Shown in pieces: positions 1 through 6,766 of a stretch of 8,710 nucleotides of DNA. Every line of letters starts with the position of its first letter. Position 1 is the first letter of the stretch. The notes beneath the pieces were generated by a model that worked only from the letters and a program-made list of their open reading frames with translations, did no database searches and was not told the DNA's origin. A program made the position numbers and the translations under genes. Origin of the DNA: Planctomycetota bacterium (GTDB lineage Bacteria; Planctomycetota; UBA1135; UBA2386); the NCBI GenBank assembly GCA_020425885.1, contig JAGQRA010000324.1:1-8710 (forward strand). Reading direction: 5' to 3'.

Positions 1-500
1 CCGTTGAAGTCGGCGCTGGCCGCGGTGTAGGCGCCGTAGCCGACCTGCGATTGCTGCGCGAAGGCCTTGGCTGTCACGTTCACCGTGGCCGCCGGGCTGG
101 AGTCCTTGCCGTCTGCGGTGACGAGGTGGGCGGTGAACTTGCCGCGGACATCGGCGACGAAGCTCGGGGTCGCCGTGTTCGCGCCGGTCAGGCTGGCGTG
201 GCTGCCCGGCGGCAGCTCCTGCGACCACTGGAACGTCAACGCGTCGCCATCGGGGTCGATGCTCTGGCTGCCGTCCAACCTCACCGCGGTCCCCTTCAGC
301 ACCGTGAGATCGGAACCGGCGGCGGCGATCGGGGGGGTGTTCGGGGGCGTCGCGAGCGGTTCTGGGCTACCGCCCTTCTTCGGACAGGCACAGAGCATGC
401 AGCTGCCGATCAGCATGAGTGGTGTGTGCCGTCGAAGCGGGGTCGGCGAGGGCCTACGGCGGTGGGGGCGAGAGAGCGGCCGGGTCGAGAGGTTGATCAT
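1..500 (-). CDS. PKD-domain lipoprotein, 3' end beyond the window
   Basis: This gene starts in the window and leaves it at the left edge with about 166 codons visible. It reads through a short hydrophobic stretch, MLIGSCMLCAC, whose L-C-A-C end fits a lipobox, then K-K-G-G and a Pro-rich linker. A PKD/Ig-like domain follows, shown by the run V-R-L-D-G-S-Q-S-I-D-P-D-G-D and then FQWSQ. After it comes an A-A-S-A-D-F-N-G segment that resembles the start of an FG-GAP/VCBS repeat. The product is therefore probably a surface-anchored protein with beta-sandwich and possibly beta-propeller repeats. The start is uncertain: ATG at 500 gives an Arg-rich n-region ahead of the hydrophobic core, while ATG at 416 gives a very short uncharged signal. 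Neither has a Shine-Dalgarno sequence. Codons between 500 and 416 include several rare for this genome, which favours 416; signal-peptide logic favours 500. It looks unrelated to the amidohydrolase operon apart from orientation. Confidence 0.72.
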   Translation of the reverse strand, partial: MINLSTRPLSRPHRRRPSPTPLRRHTPLMLIGSCMLCACPKKGGSPEPLATPPNTPPIAAAGSDLTVLKGTAVRLDGSQSIDPDGDALTFQWSQELPPGSHASLTGANTATPSFVADVRGKFTAHLVTADGKDSSPAATVNVTAKAFAQQSQVGYGAYTAASADFN

Positions 501-643
501 GTGGGAGGCGAGGTGAAGCCGCAGGGCTGGTTGCAGGTGCGTCTGGGAAGAGCGAGGGATTGACGGCGGCTCAGCGGGTGAGGTGAAGGGGAATGAAGGG
601 GCGGAAGTGGTCATGGCCATCCCCATCCCATCGCCATTGCCCC

Positions 644-672
644 ACGATCATCCCGCCCCGGCCGGTCGTCAA
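644..672 (-). promoter_or_regulatory. Weak candidate sigma70-type promoter for the lipoprotein gene
   Basis: On the minus strand TTGACG (672 to 667) matches the -35 consensus at five of six bases. After a 17-nt spacer comes GATCGT (649 to 644), which matches the -10 consensus at only three of six. The position suits a leader of about 140 nt before ATG 500. In DNA this GC-rich such a match could arise by chance, so this is only a candidate. Confidence 0.15.
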
Positions 673-741
673 GGTGCTGCCGCGGGGCCAGGCGGACCGA
701 CCGCCGTTACTCTCCGGGCGTTTGCCGTCACCCGGAAGAAC

Positions 742-783
742 TCGGTCCGTATCACCGATTCACGCCTGGGCCCGGACCAGGCG
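742..783 (-). terminator. Two consecutive stem-loops after the operon's last gene
   Basis: Eleven bases past the stop of the NTF2-like gene lies a perfect 7-bp stem, CGCCTGG (763-769) pairing with CCAGGCG (777-783) across a 7-nt loop. A second stem of 5 bp follows, TCGGT (742-746) pairing with ACCGA (754-758), also with a 7-nt loop. There is no U-tract, so this is not a classical intrinsic terminator. The position fits a 3' end structure that stalls polymerase or protects the mRNA end. Confidence 0.4.
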
Positions 784-794
784 ATGGCATCGGG

Positions 795-1214
795 CTATTC
801 GGCGGCGGCCTCTTCGGCCGTCATCGGCGAGAAGTGCTGCGCCACGATCTTCCAGTCGTCGCTGAGGCGGCACAGGGAGAAGGTGCAACGCCCGAATTGC
901 TCGACCGACCGCCCCTCGGGATCGGTCTGCGCCAGCTTCCACACGCCGATGGCAGTGCCGAACTGATCGTCGAAAACCTGGAAGTCCAGGTCCTTCAACT
1001 CGAGCTTGACCGACTCGAGGTAGCGGAACTCCTGGTCGAGGACCTCTTCGAATTCACCCCAGCCACGGTCGCGGCGACCGCTCGCGTCGAGGTTCTGAAA
1101 GCGCTTGTCGGTCCAGAAGTGCGACCGGAACGTCTTCAGGTCGCGACTGTTGAACGACTGCCGCATGCTGCGGAAGAAGTCGTCCAGTTCCTTCAGGCTC
1201 TCAACACTCATCAT
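795..1214 (-). CDS. NTF2/SnoaL-like protein (DUF4440-like)
   Basis: The 139-residue product has the size and pattern of the NTF2-like fold used by SnoaL, DUF4440 and ketosteroid isomerase relatives. An N-terminal helix pair (about 5-31, ending D-L-K-T-F-R-S-H-F-W) is followed by a curved sheet. The last strand, D-W-K-I-V-A-Q-H-F-S-P (120-130), matches the usual family ending W-x-I-V-x-x-H-x-S. No signal peptide is seen, so it is probably cytoplasmic. The family includes enzymes and non-catalytic ligand-binding or association domains, and nothing here fixes a substrate. It starts with two adjacent ATG codons (1214 and 1211) with only a weak AGAG upstream. It lies 59 nt after the last amidohydrolase-like gene, so it may be the final gene of the operon or be transcribed separately. 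The fold assignment is good; the role is unknown. Confidence 0.82.
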   Translation of the reverse strand: MMSVESLKELDDFFRSMRQSFNSRDLKTFRSHFWTDKRFQNLDASGRRDRGWGEFEEVLDQEFRYLESVKLELKDLDFQVFDDQFGTAIGVWKLAQTDPEGRSVEQFGRCTFSLCRLSDDWKIVAQHFSPMTAEEAAAE

Positions 1215-1273
1215 GAACTCTGGGCTGGCTGGTACGGTTGTGCCCGTCGCGCAACTCGTAGGAGCTACTCCGG

Positions 1274-2662
1274 CTACCGCGTGATGTGACTGTACAGCGG
1301 ATCCTTGTCCTTTTCGTAGACGACCTTGCCGTTGACAAGCGCCACTTCCACGAAGGTCGCATAGTGCAACGGGTCGCCATCGAGAATCAAGACGTCGGCG
1401 TCCTTGCCGGCCTCGAGCGAGCCGATCCGGGACTCGACCCCCAGTGTGCGGGCTGCGTCCAAAGTTAGCGTCCGCAGCGCCTTACGGTTGTCGAGTCCGC
1501 CGCGGACCGCGAACGCCGCGTCGACGTGAGGGGTGTTCAGGTCCTGTCCGAGAATGCCGTTCGTGCCGACCCCGCCGCCGCCGAATCGACCCTGTGGACA
1601 GGTCACGGCGACGGGCACGCCGACGGCGTCGAGGATCGCGGCCGACGCGAGATTGCTGCCGGTGCGATCGGGGTCCTTCGGATCTGCCGCCGTGCGGTCG
1701 CGCGGGCTGAGCACGACCATCGACCCGGTGGCGGCGATCTCGTCCGGGACCAGCCAGGCACTCATCGGCTTCTGCAGCACGACGCCGTGGTCGAGCAACT
1801 TGCTGATCTCGAGCGCCTGCCGGATGGCATCGAGGTCGTTGCCGCTGTCATTGCCCAGGCCCATCATGGCGCGGAACGGGTTGAAGCCGGCGCTGCGCAG
1901 CGTGACCCAGAGCACGACCTTGTCGCGCAGGATGTCGACGATCTTCTCGGCGCCGCGCGGCATCGGCGGTTCCTTGGCGTCCTTGTCCGCGGCCTTCTTG
2001 GCGGGGAACTCGGCGAGTGCCGTGACGTACTCGCGCGCCTTCTCGATCGACTCCTTGAGCTTGGCGAACTCCTCGAGGTTCATCGGCACGTTGATGCCTG
2101 CCACCGTGTTCTCCTGCATCACCATGCCGTCGACGTCGCCGTAGGCCAGCTTGGCGATGGCGTTGGTGCCGGACGGCATGTTGCCGCCGCCGGGTGAACC
2201 GGTCAGGAAGGACGTGATGCCGGCCGCGAGCCCCTGCTTGATCGACGGGTCGAACGGGTTGCAGCCGTCCTTGAACGGCGCGCTGCGCGATGCGCCCATG
2301 CCGCTGGCGGTGACGCAGACGAAGCCCGGTGACACGACCTTGCCCTTGGCGTCGATCGTCCTCGTGCCTTCGGGCAGCGTCAGGTTGTGGCCGACCTCGG
2401 CGATCTTGTCGTCGGCGATCAGCACCGTGGCGCCGCTGAGACGTTGGCCGGTGCCGAGGTAGACGTCGCCGCCGACGATCGCGGTGTACTCCTTGGGCTT
2501 GTCGTCGGGCTTGGCCTCGGCCGCCGCCGGCGCCGGTGTCGTCTCCTCCGGCGGTCGTATGCGGGAGCCGCGGCGGCCGCGACCCTGACCCGGAAGATCG
2601 ATGGCCGTGGCGACGAAGATCGCGGTGGCGAGCAGAACGTGGATGCGCATCGAGGTGACCAT
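1274..2662 (-). CDS. Amidohydrolase-like secreted protein lacking metal ligands
   Basis: The 462-residue product starts with a signal peptide (hydrophobic core about 8-21) and a low-complexity R/P/A/E stretch (about 27-58). An amidohydrolase-superfamily fold follows. The N-terminal sandwich strand A-T-V-L-I-A-D-D-K-I-A-E-V-G (78-91) and the C-terminal motif G-S-L-E-A-G-K-D-A-D (414-423) with DGDPL (428-432) are well preserved. The metal site is not. After P-G-F-V (112-115) the HxH pair is replaced by T118 and S120. The beta-4 Lys region reads GMVMQEN, the expected His strand reads VLWVTLRS (250-257), and the catalytic Asp region reads VAVTCPQG. It is therefore probably a pseudoenzyme or has a quite different activity. 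The gene begins 13 nt after the previous stop without a clear ribosome binding site; a second in-frame ATG at 2650 would give a tidier signal peptide (MRIHVLL). It ends with TAG. Confidence 0.9.
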   Translation of the reverse strand: MVTSMRIHVLLATAIFVATAIDLPGQGRGRRGSRIRPPEETTPAPAAAEAKPDDKPKEYTAIVGGDVYLGTGQRLSGATVLIADDKIAEVGHNLTLPEGTRTIDAKGKVVSPGFVCVTASGMGASRSAPFKDGCNPFDPSIKQGLAAGITSFLTGSPGGGNMPSGTNAIAKLAYGDVDGMVMQENTVAGINVPMNLEEFAKLKESIEKAREYVTALAEFPAKKAADKDAKEPPMPRGAEKIVDILRDKVVLWVTLRSAGFNPFRAMMGLGNDSGNDLDAIRQALEISKLLDHGVVLQKPMSAWLVPDEIAATGSMVVLSPRDRTAADPKDPDRTGSNLASAAILDAVGVPVAVTCPQGRFGGGGVGTNGILGQDLNTPHVDAAFAVRGGLDNRKALRTLTLDAARTLGVESRIGSLEAGKDADVLILDGDPLHYATFVEVALVNGKVVYEKDKDPLYSHITR

Positions 2663-2675
2663 TTGCGGATTCGGA

Positions 2676-4109
2676 TCAGGGTTGCTGGCCGGCGTTGCGG
2701 CCGTGGAACCAGACGGAGTCGAGTTCGCCTTCGGGATCGAGCGGGTCGCCGCGGAACACGAGCAGGTTGGCGTCCTTGCCGACCTCGAGCGAACCCGTGC
2801 TCTTGTCGATGCCGAGCGCCTTGGCCGGAACCAGCGTGACGCCCTTCAGAGCGACGTCGGCCGGCAGGCCGCACCGCACGAGCTCCATCAGCCGGAAGAA
2901 CGTTTGACGGGCGCCGGTCTTGGTGCAGTCGACGACGAAGCCGACCTCGACGCCGGCGTCGTGCAGGATCTTCGCCGGATGGACCATGTGCTGGGTGCGG
3001 ACCTTGGTCGTCATCGCCGGCGGCAGCAGCACCGCGCAGCCGAGCTTCTTGATGTCGTCGAGCACCAGATCGATCGTGCCCGAGTACGGGTCGTGCCGGC
3101 CGACCACCAGTGCCCGCGGGAACTCGATCTTGTCATCGACGACGGACTTCCAGTGCAGCAGATCTGCGGCCGAGCCGATGGCGACCAGAGCCCGTTGCTT
3201 GCCTTCGAGAAGGTCGGCGAGCAGCTCGAGATTCGGATCCTTCTTGGCCTCCGGCTTCGTCTCGGGCCGGGCCGGCTTGGCTGCCTCGGCCGGCTTCTCC
3301 TCGGGTTTCGGCGCTGGCGTCGGCGTCGGCGTCGGTTTCGGATCGGGAGTCGGCGTCGGCTTCGGTGGCTCCTGACCCTTCGCCGGTTCGGCCGGCTTGA
3401 CCTCCTCGGGCTTGCCGGCCTCGGGCTGCTTTTGCGGCTCGGCCGGCTTCTCGGCTTCCTTCGGCTTCTTGCGTTCCTCGACGATCTTCTTCGCCTTCTC
3501 GAGGTTGTCCGCGAGCAGCTTCTTCGTCTGCGCGTCCCGAGCCATCGTGATCTGCACGAAGGCCGAATCGTCGGCGGTCAGTTCCTCGATCGTCTTGCCA
3601 TCGGGCGCGAGCACCGCGCCGAGGCCGGGGAAGGCGTTGCCCTGCGGCGTCAGCGCCAGCGAGGTGATGCCGGCTTCGAGCAGCTCACCGAAGATCTTCT
3701 GCCGGGCATAGAGTCCATCGACGACCTTGGTTGCCGCCTTGTTCTCGGCGCCCGAGCTGCGCGACGGCATCTCGAACGGGTTGCGCCGGCTGCGTCCGCT
3801 GCGCGGTGACGTCGAACGGGCCGAGCCCGTCGAGGTCAGGCCGGCGTTGGAGGAGGCGCAGACCAACCCGGGCAGGATGGTCTTGCCGCTGGCGTCGACG
3901 ATGCGCGCGCCGGCCGGTGGCGCCGTGTCGGCGCCGAGCGCCTCGATCTTGCCGTGCCTGATGACCAGCGTGCCGCGCTCGATGGTCTCGCCCGACACCG
4001 TGATGATGCGGGCGTTGGTGAACGCGACCGGACGATGATCCTGGGCGCGGGCGGCGCTCATGGCCGCGAGCGCGAGCAGGCAGGATGGGAGGAGGTGTGA
4101 TGTTCTCAT
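2676..4109 (-). CDS. Amidohydrolase-like secreted protein with long Pro/Lys linker, metal ligands lost
   Basis: The 477-residue product opens with a clear signal peptide (core about 6-20, likely cleavage after A-R-A at 22). The N-terminal sandwich follows (A-R-I-I-T-V, 33-38) and then P-G-L-V (80-83), where HxH should come but S86 and N88 stand instead. A basic and Ser-rich patch (97-120) is next. The region usually holding the beta-4 Lys reads AFVQITMARD. Residues 215-292 are a low-complexity K/P/E/A linker with P-T repeats. The following barrel half has I-G-S-A where a His ligand is expected. D394 in VVDCT may occupy the catalytic Asp position. The C-terminal motif G-S-L-E-V-G-K-D-A-N (439-448) and RGDPLDP confirm the family. 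The start ATG overlaps the previous stop as ATGA and has GGTGA upstream, indicating translational coupling. The protein is probably exported and not a normal metal hydrolase. Confidence 0.9.
   Translation of the reverse strand: MRTSHLLPSCLLALAAMSAARAQDHRPVAFTNARIITVSGETIERGTLVIRHGKIEALGADTAPPAGARIVDASGKTILPGLVCASSNAGLTSTGSARSTSPRSGRSRRNPFEMPSRSSGAENKAATKVVDGLYARQKIFGELLEAGITSLALTPQGNAFPGLGAVLAPDGKTIEELTADDSAFVQITMARDAQTKKLLADNLEKAKKIVEERKKPKEAEKPAEPQKQPEAGKPEEVKPAEPAKGQEPPKPTPTPDPKPTPTPTPAPKPEEKPAEAAKPARPETKPEAKKDPNLELLADLLEGKQRALVAIGSAADLLHWKSVVDDKIEFPRALVVGRHDPYSGTIDLVLDDIKKLGCAVLLPPAMTTKVRTQHMVHPAKILHDAGVEVGFVVDCTKTGARQTFFRLMELVRCGLPADVALKGVTLVPAKALGIDKSTGSLEVGKDANLLVFRGDPLDPEGELDSVWFHGRNAGQQP
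3234..3467 (-). repeat. Low-complexity coding repeat (Pro/Lys/Glu/Ala linker)
   Basis: This DNA encodes residues 215-292 of the ligand-less amidohydrolase-like protein. It contains short tandem units, the clearest being ggcgtc repeats from 3316 to 3335 and again near 3350 to 3362, which encode alternating Pro and Thr. Such linkers are typically extended and flexible. The number of repeat units is likely to vary between strains by slippage. Confidence 0.75.
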
Positions 4110-4120
4110 CGGACTTCACC
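4106..4120 (-). promoter_or_regulatory. Translational coupling site (ATGA overlap with ribosome binding site)
   Basis: The stop of one amidohydrolase gene (TGA, 4108-4106) overlaps the start of the next (ATG, 4109-4107). GGTGAAG (4120-4114) lies four bases before the ATG and acts as a plausible Shine-Dalgarno sequence. This fixes the downstream start and implies coupled translation of an apparently active enzyme with a ligand-less paralog. Confidence 0.75.
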
Positions 4121-5362
4121 GCTGCGGTAGACCCGCGTTCCTTCGATGTAGACGAGCAAGGGGCCGTGCCGCGGATCGAGCGGGTCGCCGGCCGTGATCT
4201 GGAAGTCGGCGTCCTTGCCGACGGTGAGCGAGCCGGTGCGATCGGCGATGCCGATCTGCTGTGCCGGCACGATCGTCAGCGCGCGCAGCGCGGCCGCATA
4301 GGGCAGGCCGAGGCGGATCGCCATCGCGGCCTGCAGCTGCAGTTCCTCGGGTGGGATCACCGGTGCGTCGGTGTTGATCGACATGTTGTGACAGCCGGCG
4401 TCCCAGTAGGCCTGACACATGCCCTGCATGCGGCCGCGGCGATCGAACTGGTACATCCGCGGCCCGAGGTTGACCGGGGTCTGCCACTTCGCCAGCGCAT
4501 CGGCCGCGAGCCAGCCATCGAACGAGCCGTGCGACAGCACCATCTTGAGGTCGAAGACGCCCTGGAACATGCGCGCCGTGGCGACGCAATCGCGGGCGCC
4601 CGCGGTATGGATGATGACCGGAACCTCGCCTTCGAAGACCTTGCGCAGCTGCTCGAGTTCGGCGTCGAACTGCGGTGCCTCGCCGCGGCCCGCGGCGTGA
4701 TCGCGCCACGCCTGGGCGTAGGCCTTGCCGCGTTCGAGGGCGCGCGTCAGCAGCTCGCTGCTGCCCATGCGCGACTCGCCGAGGTCGCCGCTGTGCCGTT
4801 CGGGGTTGTAGCCCTGGGCGACCTTCATGGCGCCGAGCTCGCGCACGATCATGCGGTCGAGTGGGCCACCCGGTCGCATCTTGAGCAGGACGCCGAAGCC
4901 GCTGATGTTGGTGCCCGAGCCCGGGATGAACAACGTCGTCGTGACGCCGCCGGCGACGGTGCGCGCGATCAGGTCGGCCGAGGGCTTGACCGTGTCGAGG
5001 GTGCGCAGCTCGGCGTTGATCGGCGTCACCATGTCGTTGATGTCGCCGCCATCGCCGCTGACGTGATGGTGCAGATCGACGAAGCCGGGGCTGAGCCAGC
5101 GGTCGCCGTGGTCGACGACCGTGGCCGCGGCCGGGATCGGCGTCGTCGCCAGCGACCCGACGGCGACGATGATGCCGTCGCGTTCGATCAGCACGCCGGC
5201 GTCGATCGGGTCGCGATCGGCCGGCAGGATGCGGGCGGCGAGATGTGCCGTGACCGCAGCCGCGGTGTCGTTCGCTCGCTCCGAACCAGCAGCCGTGGCC
5301 GGGTCGCCGGCCTGAGGCAGGCCGGCGATCGAGGTCAGCAGCAAGGGAACGAAGGCGAACAT
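4106..5362 (-). CDS. Secreted metal-dependent amidohydrolase, ligands intact
   Basis: The 418-residue product has a short N-terminal hydrophobic segment (MFAFVPLLLTSIAGL) without a charged n-region, so export is likely but less certain than for its neighbours. The superfamily metal site is complete: H98 and H100 in P-G-F-V-D-L-H-H-H, a candidate carboxylated Lys K180 in AMKVAQG, H252 in VIIHTAG, H278 in VLSHGSFDG and catalytic D332 in SINTDAP. The C-terminal G-S-L-T-V-G-K-D-A-D (377-386) and AGDPLDPR close the second part of the beta-sandwich. Blocks shared with the gene just upstream, such as IPGSG, NPER and SGDLG, make the two close paralogs. The family hydrolyses amide or cyclic amide bonds, including dipeptides; the substrate here cannot be told. 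It starts 4 nt after the previous stop. Longer upstream starts would overlap that gene deeply and were not used. Confidence 0.92.
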   Translation of the reverse strand: MFAFVPLLLTSIAGLPQAGDPATAAGSERANDTAAAVTAHLAARILPADRDPIDAGVLIERDGIIVAVGSLATTPIPAAATVVDHGDRWLSPGFVDLHHHVSGDGGDINDMVTPINAELRTLDTVKPSADLIARTVAGGVTTTLFIPGSGTNISGFGVLLKMRPGGPLDRMIVRELGAMKVAQGYNPERHSGDLGESRMGSSELLTRALERGKAYAQAWRDHAAGRGEAPQFDAELEQLRKVFEGEVPVIIHTAGARDCVATARMFQGVFDLKMVLSHGSFDGWLAADALAKWQTPVNLGPRMYQFDRRGRMQGMCQAYWDAGCHNMSINTDAPVIPPEELQLQAAMAIRLGLPYAAALRALTIVPAQQIGIADRTGSLTVGKDADFQITAGDPLDPRHGPLLVYIEGTRVYRSGEVR

Positions 5363-5366
5363 GGAA

Positions 5367-6764
5367 TCACCAGGCCGGGCGTTCAGGATCGCGGCGGTAG
5401 CAGATCGTGCCGGAGATGACCATCTGCTCGACGTGCGAGCGCGGGTCGAGCGGGTCGCCGCTCCAGATGCCGAGGTCCGCATCCTTGCCGGGCTCGAGCG
5501 AGCCGACGCGGTGCTCGATGCCGGCCATGCGCGCGGCGTTGATCGTGAGGCCGCGCAGCGCCCATTCGTGCGGCAGGCCGAGGCGGACCGCCATCGCCGC
5601 CTGCAGCGGCAGCTGCTCCTGCGCGACCACGGGCGAGTCGGTGTTGATGCTGATGCCGTCGCGGCCGAGCCCGAGCACGGCATCGCGCCAGCCGTGCTGG
5701 CCGCCGCGGGCCCAGTTGGCGGCCAGCCCTTCCATGCGGCCGGTGCTGGAGTCGAAATGGTACTGCCGCGGCCCGTTGGCCACCGGCACGCCGGCGCGCA
5801 TCATGTCCTCGCTGAGGCGGTAGCCGTCGAACGTGCCGTGCACGATGACGGTCCACAGCCCGAGCTCGAGCCGCAGCTCCTGCAGCGTCTGCAGCACGAC
5901 CTGATAGATCTGCGTGTGCACCGACACCGGGAACTCATGGCGGAACAGGCCGCTGACGAGCTCGAGCGTCGGATCGTACCCAGGCCGATCGCCTTCGCCG
6001 CGCTCGGCTGCCTGGATCCGGGCCAGGTAGTCGCGGCCGCGCAGCAGCGTCTGGCGGATGCCGTCGGACATGCCCATCATGCCCGAGCCGAGATCGCCGC
6101 TGCCGCGCTCGGGGTTGCCGGCCTGGGCGATCTTGAGGCTGCCGGGGAAGCGGACCAGCGCCTCCTCGGGGCTCTTGCCCCAGGTCTTGGTCAGGGTGCC
6201 GAAGCCGCCCATGTTCGAACCCGAGCCGGGGATGTAGAGCGTGACGCTGATGCCGCCGGCGCGCGCCATGCGGATCTGGTCGTGCTCCATGCTGATCAGA
6301 TCGAGCGTGCGGAACTCGGGGTTGGTCGCGTGCACCGTGTCGTTGAGATCGAAGCTCTCGCTGGCGATGTGGCAGTGCATCTCGACGAACCCCGGCACGA
6401 TCATCGCGTCGCCGCAGTCGACGAGCTCGTAGCCGGCGGGGATCGCCGTCGTCTTGGCCGGGCCGATGGCCTCGATGGTGCCGTTCCTGGTGATGACGAC
6501 GCCGTCGGTGATCGGCGCGCTCGTTACCGGGATGATCCGACTGGCACGGAACGCGTAGCCCGGGCTCGGCAGGCCGCGCGGCCCCCACTTGGCGACCTTG
6601 TAGTCGGCCTCGTTGGCCGGGCGCCTGGGGCGATAGATCTCGAACTGCGGCGGCGCCGTCGCGGTCGTCGTCGCGGTCGGGGTGGCGGCGGGAGCCTGCC
6701 CGTCCTGGGCGGGCAGGAGGCCGACGAGCAGTGCCGGCAGCAGGCTTGCTGGAGTGCGGATCAT
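5367..6764 (-). CDS. Secreted metal-dependent amidohydrolase, ligands intact
   Basis: The 465-residue product starts with a short signal peptide (MIRTPASLLPALLVGLLPA) and a T/A/P-rich spacer (about 21-39). The amidohydrolase fold then carries every expected ligand: H130 and H132 in P-G-F-V-E-M-H-C-H, candidate Lys ligand K211 in SLKIAQAGNPER, H283 in VSVHTQ, H309 in VIVHGTFDG and D376 in SINTDSP. The C-terminal motif G-S-L-E-P-G-K-D-A-D (421-430) and SGDPLDPR follow. The ligand set matches binuclear subtype I members such as prolidase-like carboxypeptidases; naming the Lys as a ligand is inference from its position. The start ATG lies 2 nt past the preceding stop. GGGAG (6779-6775) ten bases upstream, inside the preceding gene, is a plausible ribosome binding site. 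A much longer in-frame opening reaches back into the preceding gene and was not used. Confidence 0.93.
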   Translation of the reverse strand: MIRTPASLLPALLVGLLPAQDGQAPAATPTATTTATAPPQFEIYRPRRPANEADYKVAKWGPRGLPSPGYAFRASRIIPVTSAPITDGVVITRNGTIEAIGPAKTTAIPAGYELVDCGDAMIVPGFVEMHCHIASESFDLNDTVHATNPEFRTLDLISMEHDQIRMARAGGISVTLYIPGSGSNMGGFGTLTKTWGKSPEEALVRFPGSLKIAQAGNPERGSGDLGSGMMGMSDGIRQTLLRGRDYLARIQAAERGEGDRPGYDPTLELVSGLFRHEFPVSVHTQIYQVVLQTLQELRLELGLWTVIVHGTFDGYRLSEDMMRAGVPVANGPRQYHFDSSTGRMEGLAANWARGGQHGWRDAVLGLGRDGISINTDSPVVAQEQLPLQAAMAVRLGLPHEWALRGLTINAARMAGIEHRVGSLEPGKDADLGIWSGDPLDPRSHVEQMVISGTICYRRDPERPAW

Positions 6765-6766
6765 GA

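Larger units (their letters stand above)
501..794. other. Intergenic gap between NTF2-like gene and PKD lipoprotein gene
   Basis: No convincing gene is seen on either strand in these 294 bases. Short open frames exist, but they show no recognisable domain and no ribosome binding site. The stretch holds two small stem-loops next to the stop of the upstream gene, a weak promoter candidate, and a run of GATGG-like direct repeats on the minus strand around 611 to 637. The phrase gaggtgaag occurs twice, near 510 and 580. Confidence 0.6.

Noticed and set aside
1258..1277. Small bulged hairpin just after the stop at 1274
   Set aside because: The stem is only 4 bp (GGAG/CTCC) plus 3 bp beyond a bulge, with no U-tract. 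This is too weak to call a terminator or attenuator.
5363..5683. Upstream extension of the 4106-5362 gene to an ATG at 5683
   Set aside because: It overlaps the end of the preceding gene in another frame and has Arg/Ser-rich shadow composition; the hydrophobic start at 5362 fits better.
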